Shown here one piece after another: positions 17,224-26,856 of a stretch of DNA of 64,000 nt (position 1 is the first letter of the stretch; each line of letters begins with the position of its first letter). The notes beneath the pieces are model-generated. The model was not told the origin of the DNA and did no database searches. It saw only the letters and a list, made by a program, of their open reading frames with translations. The DNA is from Phycisphaeraceae bacterium (GTDB taxonomy: Bacteria; Planctomycetota; Phycisphaerae; Phycisphaerales; UBA1924). A program made the position numbers and the translations under genes. The DNA lies in contig CP075368.1 of NCBI GenBank assembly GCA_019454185.1, positions 1,612,001 through 1,676,000 on the forward strand, read 5' to 3'.

Positions 17224-18444
17224 ATGTCCAAAGCGAAGAAGGTCGTGGTTGCGTACTCGGGCGGTCTTGATACAACCGTTGTCATCCCGTGGCTTGTTGA
17301 GAACTACGGGTGCGAGGTGATCGCTTATGTGGGCGATGTCGGCCAGGGTGAAGAGGAGTTGAAGGGGATCCGCGAGAAGGCGATCCGGACCGGCGCGAGC
17401 GAGTGCTACATCGATGATCTGCGTCGCGAGTTCGTTGAGGATTATGTCTATCCGACGATGATCACCGGCGCGGTGTATGAGGGGAAGTATCTGCTCGGCA
17501 CCGCGATCGCACGGCCGATTCTTGCGAAGGGGCAGGTCGATTGTGCGAGGAAAGTGGGCGCGGACGCGCTCGCGCACGGATGCACGGGCAAGGGGAACGA
17601 TCAGGTTCGGTTCGAGGGCGCGTATGCCGCGCTCGCGCCGGACATGAAGATCATCGCGCCATGGCGGGAGTGGGATCTCCGCTCGCGGGAGGACCTGCTC
17701 GGGTATCTTGCGAAGCGGAACATCCCGACGACGGCATCGCTCACGAAGATCTACAGCCGCGACAGGAATCTGTGGCACATGTCGCACGAGGGCGCGGGGA
17801 TCGAGGACCCGTGGAACGCGCCGCCCGAGGATGCGTGGACGATGACCGTTTCCCCTGAGCAGGCGCCGGACAAGGCCGAGGACGTCACGGTCGGCATCGA
17901 GAAAGGGCGCCCGGTGACGCTCAACGGGAAGCACCTTGCGGGCGAGGAGATGGTTGCGGCTCTCAACACGATTGCGGGCAGGCACGGTGTCGGGCGCATC
18001 GATCTGGTCGAGAACCGGCTTGTCGGGATGAAGTCTCGCGGACTTTACGAGACGCCGGGCGGCACGGTGCTTGTCGAGGCGATGCGCGGCGTGGAGCACC
18101 TGGTGCTCGATCGCGAGACGCTCCACTTCCGTGAGCATCTGGGGCTGCTGTTCGGCGAGCAGGTCTACAACGGGCGCTGGTTCACGCCGCTGCGCGAGGC
18201 GCTCTGGGCGGCCGCGGACAACATCGCCCAGCGTCTGACGGGCAAGGTCGTCGTGCGTCTTTACAAGGGATCGGCGACGGCGATCAGGCGTCAGTCGGAC
18301 AACTCGCTCTACGCCGAGCAGTATGCGACGTTCGGAGCCGACGAGGTGTACAACCAGAAGCACGCCGAGGGATTCAACCGGCTCTGGCATCTTCCGGCAC
18401 GCATCGCCGGCTCGCAGGCGCTTCAGGCGGAGGCGGTCCATTGA
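17224..18444 (+). CDS. argG: argininosuccinate synthase
   Basis: Joins citrulline and aspartate with ATP. The 406-aa length is normal for type I ArgG. The N-terminal PP-loop is AYSGGLDTT (about residues 10-18). [13 protein letters not shown] and SREDLLGYL follow, and the C-terminal multimerisation helix is present. GCAGGAG lies 6 bases before the ATG. It sits 100 bases after argF and overlaps argH by 4 bases, so argG-argH form a tightly coupled pair that completes the last two steps of the pathway. Confidence 0.96.
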   Translation: MSKAKKVVVAYSGGLDTTVVIPWLVENYGCEVIAYVGDVGQGEEELKGIREKAIRTGASECYIDDLRREFVEDYVYPTMITGAVYEGKYLLGTAIARPILAKGQVDCARKVGADALAHGCTGKGNDQVRFEGAYAALAPDMKIIAPWREWDLRSREDLLGYLAKRNIPTTASLTKIYSRDRNLWHMSHEGAGIEDPWNAPPEDAWTMTVSPEQAPDKAEDVTVGIEKGRPVTLNGKHLAGEEMVAALNTIAGRHGVGRIDLVENRLVGMKSRGLYETPGGTVLVEAMRGVEHLVLDRETLHFREHLGLLFGEQVYNGRWFTPLREALWAAADNIAQRLTGKVVVRLYKGSATAIRRQSDNSLYAEQYATFGADEVYNQKHAEGFNRLWHLPARIAGSQALQAEAVH

Positions 18445-19847
18445 GCCAGGACTCCGGCGGCAAACCCGCCGCGATGTGGGGCGGCCGCTTCGAGGGTGAG
18501 GCGGATGAACTGTTCCGCGCCGTGAACGACTCGCTCGGTGTGGATTGGGAACTGGTGCAGCAGGACATCAGGGGCTCGATCGCCTGGGCGCACGCGCTGG
18601 GCGGCGCGGGCGTTCTGTCCGCGGATGAAGTCTCGAAGATCGAAGCGGCGCTGAAGGAGCTTTCAAGAGAGGCAGCGGCGATCCCGTCGCCTCCGCTGTC
18701 GAGCGGCGCGGAGGATGTTCACTCGTGGGTCGAGCAGGAACTGACGAAGCGGGTGGGCTCGCTGGGAAAGAAGCTGCACACGGGGCGGAGCCGCAACGAT
18801 CAGGTCGCGACCGACCTGCGTCTCTGGGTTGTCGAGCAGTGCGAGCATCGGATCACCGAGGTAAAGGGGCTGCAGAGATCGCTCGTTGCGATCGGATCGA
18901 AGCACGCTTCGGACCCGATTCCCGGGTACACGCACCTTCAGCGGGCCCAGCCCGTGACCATCGGACACTGGGCGCTCGCGTATGTTGAGATGCTGGCACG
19001 CGATATCGAGCGGCTCGAATCGGCTCGCGGGATGGCGGCACGCTCGCCCCTGGGTTCGGCGGCTCTTGCGGGCACGACGTTCCCGGTCGATCGGAGCGAA
19101 CTCGCGAAACGGCTTGGTTTCTCGGCACCAACGCGGAACTCGCTCGATGCCGTGTCGGACCGGGACTTTGCGCTCGACCTGATGCACGCATCCTCGGTGT
19201 GTTCGATGCACCTGTCGCGTCTGGCGGAGGAGATGATCATCTTCGCGACGGGCGAGTTTGCGTTCATCACACTGGATGATTCCGTGACGAGCGGCTCGTC
19301 GCTCATGCCTCAGAAAAAGAACCCGGATGCCCTCGAGTTGATTCGGGCGGGTGTCGGGCGTGCGCTCGGGAACTACACGAATCTTCTGACTCTGCTGAAG
19401 GGCTTGACGCTGGCGTACAACAAGGACATGCAGGAGGACAAGCCGCCGGTGTTCGATTCGATGCGCCGGCTGTCGCTGCTCCTTCGGATCGCTGCGAGGG
19501 TTGTGGAGCGGACGACGTTCAATCTCGATGCGTGCGAGCGGGCGGCCAGGGGCGGACACGCCAACTCGACCGAGCTGGCGGATTATCTCGTGGAGAAGGG
19601 GATTCCGTTCCGGGATGCGCACGAGGTCGCGGGGAAGCTTGTGCGTGAGGCGCTGGCGAGCGGGTGCTCGCTTGAGGATCTGTCGCTAGAGACGTTCAAG
19701 AAACATCATCCGCAGATCGACAGCGATGTGTATGCGCGTCTGACACTGGACGCCGTGCTGACACGCCGGGACGTGCTCGGGGGGACGGCCCCGGCGCGCG
19801 TGCGTGAGGCGATTGAAGCGTGGCGGAAGACGCTCGGGGTGTCGTGA
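18441..19847 (+). CDS. argH: argininosuccinate lyase
   Basis: A fumarase/aspartase superfamily enzyme that releases arginine and fumarate. The length is 468 aa. [13 protein letters not shown] at the N-terminus, [17 protein letters not shown] in the active site, and the signature [12 protein letters not shown] (about residues 284-295) are all present. It starts with TTG at 18441 in a TTGA overlap with the argG stop, with GGAGG 7 bases upstream. It is the last gene of the cluster and meets ftsY tail to tail with 21 bases between stops. No clear terminator hairpin was found in that short gap. Confidence 0.96.
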   Translation: MSQDSGGKPAAMWGGRFEGEADELFRAVNDSLGVDWELVQQDIRGSIAWAHALGGAGVLSADEVSKIEAALKELSREAAAIPSPPLSSGAEDVHSWVEQELTKRVGSLGKKLHTGRSRNDQVATDLRLWVVEQCEHRITEVKGLQRSLVAIGSKHASDPIPGYTHLQRAQPVTIGHWALAYVEMLARDIERLESARGMAARSPLGSAALAGTTFPVDRSELAKRLGFSAPTRNSLDAVSDRDFALDLMHASSVCSMHLSRLAEEMIIFATGEFAFITLDDSVTSGSSLMPQKKNPDALELIRAGVGRALGNYTNLLTLLKGLTLAYNKDMQEDKPPVFDSMRRLSLLLRIAARVVERTTFNLDACERAARGGHANSTELADYLVEKGIPFRDAHEVAGKLVREALASGCSLEDLSLETFKKHHPQIDSDVYARLTLDAVLTRRDVLGGTAPARVREAIEAWRKTLGVS

Positions 19848-19868
19848 TCGACGCTCGCGGCGTGTGTA

Positions 19869-20810
19869 TCAGCCGGGTGACTGCTCAGAGAACATGGCTT
19901 CGACGAACGCGTCCGGGTCGAAGGGCTGGACATCCTCGGGTGTCTCGCCGACACCGATGAACTTGACAGGGATCGACGTGGCTTCCTTGATCGCCACGAC
20001 GATTCCACCCTTGGCGGTGCCGTCGAGCTTCGAGAGGAAGATGCCCGTGAGCCCGGTTGCCTTGTCGAACTCCTGGGCCTGGCGGAGCGCGTTCTGGCCC
20101 GCGGTGGCGTCGAGCACGAGCAGCGTCTCGTGAGGCCCGCCCTCGATCTGCTTGCCGATCACGGAGCGGATCTTCGTGAGTTGACGCATGAGGGGGTCTT
20201 GTGTCTGGAGGCGCCCCGCGGTGTCGAGGATGAGAACGTCGACGCCCCGGGCTTTGGCTGCGGCGCAGGCATCGAAGGCGACTGCGGCGGGATCCCCCCC
20301 CTGCTGCCCTTTGACGACTTCGACACCGAGACGCTCGGCCCAGATCTCGAGTTGTCGGACCGCGCCCGCGCGGAAGGTGTCGCACGCGCCGAGGAGGACG
20401 GTGTTTCCCTGCGAGCGGAGCGTGTGGCAGAGCTTGGCGATGCTCGTGGTCTTGCCCGCGCCGTTGACGCCGGTGACGAGGATCACCGTCGGGCGCGATC
20501 CCGCGGGGGCAAGGCGCAGCTCGCGATCGGCGGGTGGCCACATCGCCTTGAGTTCACGCTTCAGGTGCTCGAGAACGTCTTCGCCCTTGCTCAGCGTTCC
20601 CGCCTTGTAGTCGGCGCGGATGGAGTCGATCAGCTTCGTCGTGGCCTGGACGCCGACATCGGCCTGGAGGAGTCGGCGTTCGATCTCCTGGATCAGTTCT
20701 TCGTCGAGCTTGCGACCGAGCAGCACGGAGCGCAGGCCGGAGACGAAGGTGTCGCGCGTTTTGGCGAGACCTTGCCCGAGTTTCGAGATGATGGTCTTGA
20801 GGAACTTCAT
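19869..20810 (-). CDS. ftsY: signal recognition particle receptor FtsY
   Basis: The SRP receptor GTPase that delivers ribosomes carrying membrane proteins to the translocon. The 313-aa protein has the N domain (residues 1-100) and the G domain, with G1 GVNGAGKTT (about 114-122), DTFRAGAVRQLE, DTAGRLQTQDPLM, and the C-terminal GTAKGG and GVGETPEDVQPFDP of the family. It lacks the long acidic A domain of E. coli FtsY. This is common outside the gammaproteobacteria and leaves a short amphipathic N-terminus (KFLKTIISKLGQGL) as membrane anchor. Its ATG overlaps the nusB stop (ATGA). Order ribH-nusB-ftsY, minus strand. Confidence 0.96.
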   Translation of the reverse strand: MKFLKTIISKLGQGLAKTRDTFVSGLRSVLLGRKLDEELIQEIERRLLQADVGVQATTKLIDSIRADYKAGTLSKGEDVLEHLKRELKAMWPPADRELRLAPAGSRPTVILVTGVNGAGKTTSIAKLCHTLRSQGNTVLLGACDTFRAGAVRQLEIWAERLGVEVVKGQQGGDPAAVAFDACAAAKARGVDVLILDTAGRLQTQDPLMRQLTKIRSVIGKQIEGGPHETLLVLDATAGQNALRQAQEFDKATGLTGIFLSKLDGTAKGGIVVAIKEATSIPVKFIGVGETPEDVQPFDPDAFVEAMFSEQSPG

Positions 20811-21382
20811 GCCGGTTCGTCTTCCGAGGTGCCCTTCTTGTCGCTGAGCCCGGCTCCCTTCATCACGCGGTCGAGGAGCCCGTTAACGAACGCGGGCGAC
20901 TTCTCCGAACTGAACGACTTGGCCAGCTCGACGGCCTCGTTGATGACGATGCGGGGATGGGTCTCGGTGGCTGTCATCTCGTAGTGGGCGAGGCGGAGGA
21001 TCGCCCGATCGACCGGGGCCATGCGGTGAGAGGGCCATTCAGGGGCGATCTTCTGGAAGGCGTCGTCCGCTTCTTTCCGACACTTGTATGCGCCAGAGAC
21101 GAGGACCATCAGGGCCTCGACCTGCTCGGGGGTGATGCCTCGGGCGCGGGAGAGGATGGATGCGGCCTCGGAGGCGTCTTCGGCGCGTCTGCTGTCGAGT
21201 TCGAAGAGGACCTGGAAGGCGAGCCGTCGAGCCGCGATCGTGAGGACGCGTTCACGCTCCTGGGGGGCGAGCGAGGCGAGAGCGTCCTCGGCGGTGCTTT
21301 CCTGCGCGAGCGAGGCATCGCCGTCGCCCAGCACGAGCACGTCCTCCATGGCCATCCGACGCAGATCCTTCTTGACGCTCAC
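20807..21382 (-). CDS. nusB: transcription antitermination factor NusB
   Basis: An RNA-binding partner of NusE that promotes rRNA antitermination. The length is 191 aa, about 45 longer than usual because of an N-terminal extension (MSVKKDLRRMAMEDVLVL...) before the conserved AARRLAFQVLFELD. The C-terminal helices VDRAILRLAHYEM and RIVINEAVELAKSF are typical. The start is GTG at 21382 with AAGGAG 5 bases upstream, so the extension appears real. A shorter start at one of the internal ATG codons lacks such support. Downstream of ribH by 15 bases, the common ribH-nusB arrangement. Confidence 0.92.
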   Translation of the reverse strand: MSVKKDLRRMAMEDVLVLGDGDASLAQESTAEDALASLAPQERERVLTIAARRLAFQVLFELDSRRAEDASEAASILSRARGITPEQVEALMVLVSGAYKCRKEADDAFQKIAPEWPSHRMAPVDRAILRLAHYEMTATETHPRIVINEAVELAKSFSSEKSPAFVNGLLDRVMKGAGLSDKKGTSEDEPA

Positions 21383-21397
21383 TCGGACTCCTTGGGC

Positions 21398-21931
21398 TCA
21401 GACGGAGCCGGATGCCTTGTCGTTGATGGTTGATGCGATAGCGAAGGTCTGGGACGGTCGGTTCTCGAGGGCAGTAATGGACCGTGCCCGGCCGATGACG
21501 CTCAGCACGTCGATGAGGGCCCCCATCGCGTCCGCGCCCTTGTTCCCGTGCTTGCCGCCTGCACGCTCGGATGCCTGCTCCGGGGTGTTGACGGTGAGGA
21601 CTCCGAGCGTGACGGGGATGCCGTGCTTGAGTGAGACCTCGACGACGCCCTGTGCGACGGCGTTTGCGATGTGCTGGTCGTGGGTTGTCTCGCCCCTGAT
21701 GATGCAACCGAGCGTCACTGCGCCGTCGTACTTCCCGCTTGCGAGAGCGCGGTCGGCGAGGGCGGGGAGTTCGAAAGACCCGGGCGCGTGCCAGATGTCG
21801 GTAATGAACCCGGTGCGGCGTTCGGCCTCCGCGATCGCGCCTTCCAGCAATCGATCGGTCACGGTCGCGTTGTAGCGGCTCACCACCACCGCGATCCGGG
21901 GCGTGAGGGCGTTTGCGGGCTGGGGCGTCAT
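21398..21931 (-). CDS. ribH: 6,7-dimethyl-8-ribityllumazine synthase
   Basis: Penultimate riboflavin step, condensing 5-amino-6-ribitylaminouracil with dihydroxybutanone phosphate. From the ATG at 21931 it is 177 aa. The N-terminal strand is RIAVVVSRYNATVTDRLLEGA, with GSFELPALAD and the catalytic-histidine region GCIIRGETTHDQHIANAVAQG. HGNKGADAMGALIDVL ends the core, and an unconserved tail follows. The frame stays open to 22027, but conservation starts at MTPQPANAL. TACGAT ends 7 bases before the ATG with ATGACC 17 bases further up, so a leaderless message is possible. No other rib genes are nearby. Confidence 0.93.
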   Translation of the reverse strand: MTPQPANALTPRIAVVVSRYNATVTDRLLEGAIAEAERRTGFITDIWHAPGSFELPALADRALASGKYDGAVTLGCIIRGETTHDQHIANAVAQGVVEVSLKHGIPVTLGVLTVNTPEQASERAGGKHGNKGADAMGALIDVLSVIGRARSITALENRPSQTFAIASTINDKASGSV

Positions 21932-22008
21932 GAGGCCGATCGTAGAGCAGCATCCAACGAGGGTCATCCCTGCGGCACGGGGTCCTGAAGGAAAGATACG
22001 ATGGGGAA

Positions 22009-22995
22009 GTGCGAACACTCCTGTCATCCGTCTCTCCGGTGCTCCGACTCACGCGTGTGACGTCGGGATTCGCGGCCATCGGCAACGTGTGGTTCGTGGT
22101 GCTCTGGTCACGGGCCAACGGGGAGGAGACGGGCGGGGTCTCGGTCCGGCACGAGCCGCTGTGGCTCCTGCTGCTGGGGGGGGCGGCGGCGGCCGTCGGG
22201 TTGTACGCGTTCGGCGCGGCGTTGAACGATCTGGTGGATCTGCGGCGCGACAAGGTGCTGAAGCCCGAGCGACCGATGGCGGCGGGACGGATCAGCCCCG
22301 CGCTCGGGATCGCGATCGTCGCGGCCTCGCTTGCGGCGGCGTTGCTGGGCTCGACCGCTTTCGGCACGTCGGCGGTGATCCTGACGCTCGGGCTGACGAT
22401 CGTGGTGCTGGTATACACGCTCGCGGCGCGGTTCGTGCCGGGGGTCGGGCTGGTTGTGCTCGGGCTTGTCTATGCGGGTCACATGCTGGTGCCGAACATC
22501 GGGCTGCGTTTCCTGTGGCCGGTATGGGTCGTGATGACACACGCGCTGTGTGTTGCGGCGGTGGCGCACGTCGTGGGAAAGAAGGTGCCCGCGTTGTCTC
22601 GTCGGGCGGTGATCGCCGTCGGGGCGGGGTGGTTGTTCTGGACGGCGGCACTGGCGTGGTGGGCCGCTCGGAGGAACAACGGATCGGTCTGGCCCGACTG
22701 GGTCGAGCCGGGCTCACTCGGCTGGGTTGTGCCGGTTGCGGCGGCGTTCGGCGTGTTCGTGTGGACACGGCTGCGTCGGCCCGGCGTGCCGGCGAGGCAG
22801 GCGGAGCGTGTGGTTCGATACGGCACGCTCTGGATGCCGCTGTACGGGGCGGCGTGGCTGTTCGGAGATGGGAGCACCCATGCGGCGAGTTCCGCGTGGC
22901 TGCTCGTCGGCGTTGCGGGCGTGAGTCTTGTGGGGATGACGGTGCTTCGCGAGTTGTACGGTCTCGCCGAACAGCCGATCGGCTACCGGCGGTGA
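22009..22995 (+). CDS. UbiA-family membrane protein (prenyltransferase-like, second Asp motif missing)
   Basis: A 328-aa protein with about eight hydrophobic segments. The first UbiA motif NDLVDLRRDKVLKPERPMAAG is intact and would bind a prenyl diphosphate through Mg. In the loop where active enzymes have a second Asp-rich motif, this protein instead reads VAHVVGKKVPALSRR. It may therefore use another chemistry or have lost transferase activity. UbiA enzymes make quinones, hemes, carotenoid-like and other lipids, and none can be assigned here. GTG start at 22009, 77 bases from the divergent ribH. TACGAT lies 6 bases before it. Confidence 0.72.
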   Translation: MRTLLSSVSPVLRLTRVTSGFAAIGNVWFVVLWSRANGEETGGVSVRHEPLWLLLLGGAAAAVGLYAFGAALNDLVDLRRDKVLKPERPMAAGRISPALGIAIVAASLAAALLGSTAFGTSAVILTLGLTIVVLVYTLAARFVPGVGLVVLGLVYAGHMLVPNIGLRFLWPVWVVMTHALCVAAVAHVVGKKVPALSRRAVIAVGAGWLFWTAALAWWAARRNNGSVWPDWVEPGSLGWVVPVAAAFGVFVWTRLRRPGVPARQAERVVRYGTLWMPLYGAAWLFGDGSTHAASSAWLLVGVAGVSLVGMTVLRELYGLAEQPIGYRR

Positions 22996-23022
22996 GAGCG
23001 GACGCTGATTGTGCGGGGCGTC

Positions 23023-23883
23023 TCAGACGAGCTTGAGAGCGTAGAAGATGGCGGTGAAGACGAGGTCGGCGATGACGATCGCGACGACCGACTGGACGAC
23101 GGTGCTGGTCGTGGCGTTTCCGACGCCGGCCGCGCCGCCGGTGACCTTGAGGCCGTTGCCGCACGCGATGACGCCGATGAGCGCACCGAACACGGTTGCT
23201 TTCAGGGTGCCGGTGACGAAGTCGACGAGTTTGGCCTGGTTGAGCGTGTTGTCGATGTAGGTGCTGACAGGGATGTCGAGGACGATGACCGAGACGGCGA
23301 GGGATGCGAGGATCGACACGAGGCTGGCAATGACCCCGAGCGCGGACATGCTGAGGATCGTAGCGAAGACACGCGGAACTACGAGGAATCGGATGGGGTT
23401 GAGCGCGTGGGCTTCGAGCGCTTCGACTTCTTCGCTGACGACCATGGTGCCGATCTCGGCGGCGATGGATGCGCCGGCGAAGCCGGTGAGAACGATCGCC
23501 CCGATGAGCGGGCCGAGTTCGCGGAGGACGGCGACACCGACGATGTTGGCGACAAGGTCGCGCTGGCCGAAGCCGTCGAGAGGCGGGGCGAGTTGCAGCG
23601 CGAGGATGAGCCCCACGCAGCCGGAGACGAGACTGACGATGAAGATCGACCGGACGCCGACGCGCACGATCTGGATGACGAGGGCAGAACTGCCTCGCTT
23701 TGCCTTGCGATCGGCCGCGCTCTTGGCGAACAGCGAGATCGCGTTGAGAAAGAGGAGGAGCAGGTCGCCGATATGGGAGAGGGTGCCCAGGACACGATTG
23801 CCTACGGCGTCGAGCGTCGCGACCGCGGCTCTGCTGAGCCGGGCCGGTCGGTGCGTGGATGTGTCCGTTTCCTGTGGCGTCAT
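23023..23883 (-). CDS. mlaE: MlaE-family ABC transporter permease
   Basis: A 286-aa inner-membrane permease of the MlaE/TTC family, which moves phospholipids between inner and outer membranes. The hallmark VLRELGPLIGAIVLTGFAGASIAAEIGTM-type region (about residues 125-155) and the following EALEAHALNPIRFLVVPR are clear. No MlaF ATPase or MlaD gene is adjacent, so partners must lie elsewhere. It is 31 bases downstream of a STAS protein gene, and E. coli MlaB is also a STAS protein. TATCAC sits 6 bases before the ATG with no Shine-Dalgarno sequence. Confidence 0.88.
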   Translation of the reverse strand: MTPQETDTSTHRPARLSRAAVATLDAVGNRVLGTLSHIGDLLLLFLNAISLFAKSAADRKAKRGSSALVIQIVRVGVRSIFIVSLVSGCVGLILALQLAPPLDGFGQRDLVANIVGVAVLRELGPLIGAIVLTGFAGASIAAEIGTMVVSEEVEALEAHALNPIRFLVVPRVFATILSMSALGVIASLVSILASLAVSVIVLDIPVSTYIDNTLNQAKLVDFVTGTLKATVFGALIGVIACGNGLKVTGGAAGVGNATTSTVVQSVVAIVIADLVFTAIFYALKLV

Positions 23884-23914
23884 GTTCGTGTGATACGCTG
23901 CTTCATGCGGCGGA

Positions 23915-24262
23915 TCATGTGCCGACCGCGTCGTCGAGCGACGACACGATATTGAAGTAGTTGTGGAGGCGCGCGATCTCGAAGAGGGCCTTGACCTTCT
24001 GGTTCATGGCGCAGAGAACGAGCTTCGTGCTATTGTTCTTGGCGTTCTTCATCGCCTCGACGAGCGTCGCAAGCCCCGACGAGTCCATGTACTCGACGCT
24101 GGCGAGGTTCACGATGAGCGTCTTGGGCTTGTCGCCTTGTGCGGTTCTGAGTGTGTTACGCAGCGCGGGAGAGCGGCTCATGTCGAGGTCGCCACGCGGA
24201 GAGACGACGATCGAGGTCTCTCGCTTCTCAATCTGGATGTCGATCGACATTGCATCAGCCAT
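23915..24262 (-). CDS. STAS-domain anti-anti-sigma factor (RsbV/SpoIIAA type)
   Basis: A 115-aa single STAS domain. The conserved loop VEYMDSSGLATLVEAM carries the Ser expected to be phosphorylated by a partner kinase. RGDLDMSRSPALRNTL and the C-terminal helix ARLHNYFNIVSSLDDAV complete the fold. The frame opens at 24301, but ATG 24262 matches the domain start and overlaps the upstream kinase gene by 8 bases, indicating coupled translation of a switch pair. By position next to an MlaE permease it could instead, or in addition, act like MlaB in lipid transport. The intact Ser favours the sigma-switch role. Confidence 0.85.
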   Translation of the reverse strand: MADAMSIDIQIEKRETSIVVSPRGDLDMSRSPALRNTLRTAQGDKPKTLIVNLASVEYMDSSGLATLVEAMKNAKNNSTKLVLCAMNQKVKALFEIARLHNYFNIVSSLDDAVGT

Positions 24263-24743
24263 GATGACACCCCGTGCACGACGCTGAAGGAGCACCCGCA
24301 TCTGTGCCGCTGGGCTGCACGACTTTTTTCGACATCGTGAGACGCATTCCCGCTTCCCCTCGCTTCTCGTATCTTACCTCGTCCATCACCTCTTTGATGA
24401 TGTGGACGCCGAGCCCGCCGGGGCGGACGTCTTCAAGGTCACGGCTCTTGATCACGTCGGGCTCGACCTGCTTCGCCTCGTCCTCGATGACGATTCGCAG
24501 GACTTCGGGCCGATCGACCGGCCCCTCGGGATAGAGACTGAGCCAGATCGGACGATCCGATTGTCGGTTGTACCCGTGGCGGATCACGTTGCAGAGGGCC
24601 TCATCGACGGCGAGGGCGATCTGGCAGCAGGCCATTTCGTCGAACGAGAGACGCTTGGCGACCGCTGAGACCAGCTCGCGAGCCCCGCACAGATAGAGCG
24701 GGTTGCTCAGGATCTCGAGGCGGACATGGGGCTTGTCGCTCAT
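24255..24743 (-). CDS. anti-sigma regulatory factor / serine kinase (RsbW type)
   Basis: A 162-aa GHKL ATPase of the HATPase_c_2 family, which binds a sigma factor and phosphorylates its STAS antagonist. The N-box ALAVDEALCNVIRHGY and the later RPGGLGVHIIKEVMDEVRYE are clear. The middle D-box reads EDEAKQVEP, without the usual DxG, so nucleotide handling may differ. GGGAG lies 5 bases before the ATG at 24743. It is directly followed by the STAS gene. No sigma factor gene is adjacent, so the target is unknown; the ECF-like gene at 57 kb is only one possibility. The C-terminal tail has an odd SASCTGCHHG. Confidence 0.85.
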   Translation of the reverse strand: MSDKPHVRLEILSNPLYLCGARELVSAVAKRLSFDEMACCQIALAVDEALCNVIRHGYNRQSDRPIWLSLYPEGPVDRPEVLRIVIEDEAKQVEPDVIKSRDLEDVRPGGLGVHIIKEVMDEVRYEKRGEAGMRLTMSKKVVQPSGTDAGAPSASCTGCHHG

Positions 24744-24774
24744 ACGGGCTCCCGGGATCGGGCTCGGCGGGGAT

Positions 24775-25146
24775 TCACAGTCCTTGACGCCGCGCTTCGG
24801 AAGGCATCGAACCGTCGGCGGTTCGACCCTGGTACCACTCTACCCATCGGTCCGTCGCCGCCCGACGCTCGCGTTCGGGAGCGGCGTGATCATATCCAAG
24901 TGTCTGTCCTGTCATACGTTCCAGAGTTCGGATGGCCGTCAGGCGTACCGCGCTGTCGTCCGAATCCAGTGCGCTGATCAACTGGGGGATCTTTGAGGTG
25001 TCGTTCTTGGCTGCGACTTCGAGCATGGCTTCGATCCGCCCGGTCGGGTCGTACGAGTCCAAGCCCTTGGGCACGGGCTTCGTGCACGCACCGAGGGCGG
25101 GGAGAAGAAGGGAGAGGCCAAGGGCAGTCGCGATTTCCATTCTCAC
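24775..25146 (-). CDS. small HEAT-repeat lipoprotein
   Basis: A 123-aa protein with a lipoprotein signal ([16 protein letters not shown], lipobox LGAC) and one HEAT-type repeat: [28 protein letters not shown]. Such short HEAT lipoproteins are frequent in planctomycetes, and their partners are unknown. Two in-frame ATG codons (25146 and 25140) compete as start. It lies upstream of, and on the same strand as, the anti-sigma kinase gene with 31 bases between, so it may belong to the same transcript. It is divergent from guaA. Confidence 0.65.
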   Translation of the reverse strand: MRMEIATALGLSLLLPALGACTKPVPKGLDSYDPTGRIEAMLEVAAKNDTSKIPQLISALDSDDSAVRLTAIRTLERMTGQTLGYDHAAPERERRAATDRWVEWYQGRTADGSMPSEARRQGL

Positions 25147-25172
25147 CGTTTGGATGGTACACCCGCGGGCTC

Positions 25173-25187
25173 GGATTCGCCGAATCC
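25173..25187. promoter_or_regulatory. 15-bp palindrome upstream of guaA
   Basis: GGATTCG and CGAATCC are perfect inverted repeats around one C, in the 141-base gap between the divergent lipoprotein gene and guaA. A further stem, GCCCCT (25243-25248) with AGGGGC (25258-25263), lies just before the guaA ribosome site. These are candidate operator and leader structure. No PurR-type consensus was recognised. Confidence 0.3.
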
Positions 25188-25287
25188 TGATCGGAGGTCC
25201 GAGAATGTTGGCTTGGACCTCCTCTTCTGGGTTCCTACCCTTGCCCCTTCCCGCGGCAGGGGCCGCGATCGGTCAAGGAGCCCGCAG

Positions 25288-26850
25288 ATGGCGCAGCGTG
25301 TTCATGACGAACTCGTGATTGTCCTCGATTTCGGTTCGCAGACGGCGCAGTTGATCGCCCGGCGCGTGCGTGAGGCGGGGGTCTTCTCCATGATGGTGAG
25401 GCCGGACATCTCGCTGGCGGAAGTGCGCGCGATGAACCCGAAGGGGATCATCCTGTCGGGTGGTCCTTCGAGCGTGTACGAGGCGGGCGCGCCGAGGTGT
25501 GATCCGGCGATCTTTGATCTTGGAATCCCCGTGCTCGGTATCTGCTACGGGATGCAACTGGCGTGCCAGACGATGGGCGGAAAGGTGTCGCCGGCGGGGC
25601 ATCGCGAGTTTGGTCGGGCCAACCTGACGGTGACGGACAAATCGGATCTTCTCGCGGCGATCCCCGGCAAGACGAGCGTGTGGATGTCGCACGGGGATCA
25701 GGTGACCGGATTGGGCGAAGCGGGATTCGAGACGCTCGCGAGCACACCGACCTGCCCTCAGGCGGCGGTGCGACTTGTGAAGGGCGGGAGAACTTTTTAC
25801 GGCGTGCAGTTCCATCCGGAGGTCACGCACACGCCGCACGGCGGGGAGATTATTCGCAATTTCCTCTTCGAGGTCTGCCGCTCTTCCGGGACCTGGAAGA
25901 TGGCGGATTTCGCGAAACAGGAGATCACGAGGATCCGCGAGCAGGTGGGGAACGATCGCGTGATCTGCGGGCTTTCGGGTGGCGTGGACTCTTCGGTTGC
26001 GGCGGTGCTATTGCACGAGTCGATCGGCGAGCAACTGACCTGCGTCTTCGTGGACAACGGTCTCCTGCGGAAGAATGAGCGGGAGCTGGTCGAGGCGACA
26101 TTCAAGGATCACTTCAAGATTGACCTGCGCGTGGCGGATGCGTCGGAGGCATTCCTCTCGGATCTTGCCGGGGTGACAGACCCGCAGGAGAAGCGGAAAC
26201 GGATCGGGGCGCGATTCATCAAGGTCTTCGATGAGGCCTCGGATTCGGTCGGCAACGCGAAGTATCTGGCGCAGGGGACTCTCTATCCGGATGTGATCGA
26301 GTCCGGGCACGGGCACGCGGGGCAATCGGCGAACATCAAGCTTCACCATAACGTGGGCGGGTTGCCGGCGGACATGCGGTTCAAGCTGATCGAGCCGCTG
26401 CGGAACCTCTTCAAGGACGAGGTGAGACAACTGGGTGAGGTTCTGGGGATTCCGTCTCAGATCGTGTGGAGGCATCCGTTCCCCGGGCCGGGGCTTGCGG
26501 TGCGGGTGCTGGGCGAGGTGACGAGGGATCGGCTGGATATCCTGCGTGACTGCGATGAGATCCTGCTGGAGGAGATCGTCGCCAACGAGTTGTACCGGCG
26601 GACGAGCCAGGTGTTCGCGGTGCTGCTGCCAGTCAAGAGCGTGGGCGTCATGGGTGACGGGCGGACGTATGACAGCGTGGTTGCGATCCGGGCCGTGGAG
26701 ACCCAGGACTTCATGACGGCGGACTGGGCGCGGATTCCGTTTGATGTGCTCGCGACGATCTCGAACCGGATCATCAACGAGGTGCGGGGCGTGAATCGCG
26801 TGGTGTACGACATCTCGAGCAAGCCGCCCGCGACGATCGAGTGGGAGTAA
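25288..26850 (+). CDS. guaA: GMP synthase (glutamine-hydrolysing)
   Basis: Converts XMP to GMP using glutamine. The 520-aa protein has a class I glutamine amidotransferase domain (residues about 1-200) with nucleophile Cys86 in GICYGMQ and His176/Glu178 in FHPEV. An ATP-pyrophosphatase domain follows with the PP-loop [12 protein letters not shown], and the C-terminal dimerisation domain ends [17 protein letters not shown]. The start at 25288 is set by AAGGAG 7 bases upstream. The frame is open for another 46 codons but encodes low-quality sequence there. A GCACGAGCCA hairpin follows the stop. Confidence 0.97.
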   Translation: MAQRVHDELVIVLDFGSQTAQLIARRVREAGVFSMMVRPDISLAEVRAMNPKGIILSGGPSSVYEAGAPRCDPAIFDLGIPVLGICYGMQLACQTMGGKVSPAGHREFGRANLTVTDKSDLLAAIPGKTSVWMSHGDQVTGLGEAGFETLASTPTCPQAAVRLVKGGRTFYGVQFHPEVTHTPHGGEIIRNFLFEVCRSSGTWKMADFAKQEITRIREQVGNDRVICGLSGGVDSSVAAVLLHESIGEQLTCVFVDNGLLRKNERELVEATFKDHFKIDLRVADASEAFLSDLAGVTDPQEKRKRIGARFIKVFDEASDSVGNAKYLAQGTLYPDVIESGHGHAGQSANIKLHHNVGGLPADMRFKLIEPLRNLFKDEVRQLGEVLGIPSQIVWRHPFPGPGLAVRVLGEVTRDRLDILRDCDEILLEEIVANELYRRTSQVFAVLLPVKSVGVMGDGRTYDSVVAIRAVETQDFMTADWARIPFDVLATISNRIINEVRGVNRVVYDISSKPPATIEWE

Positions 26851-26856
26851 AGAGTT

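Noticed and set aside
17104..18441. A 445-codon open frame antisense to argG
   Set aside because: Entirely covered by a full-length argininosuccinate synthase; no ribosome site and no recognisable fold.
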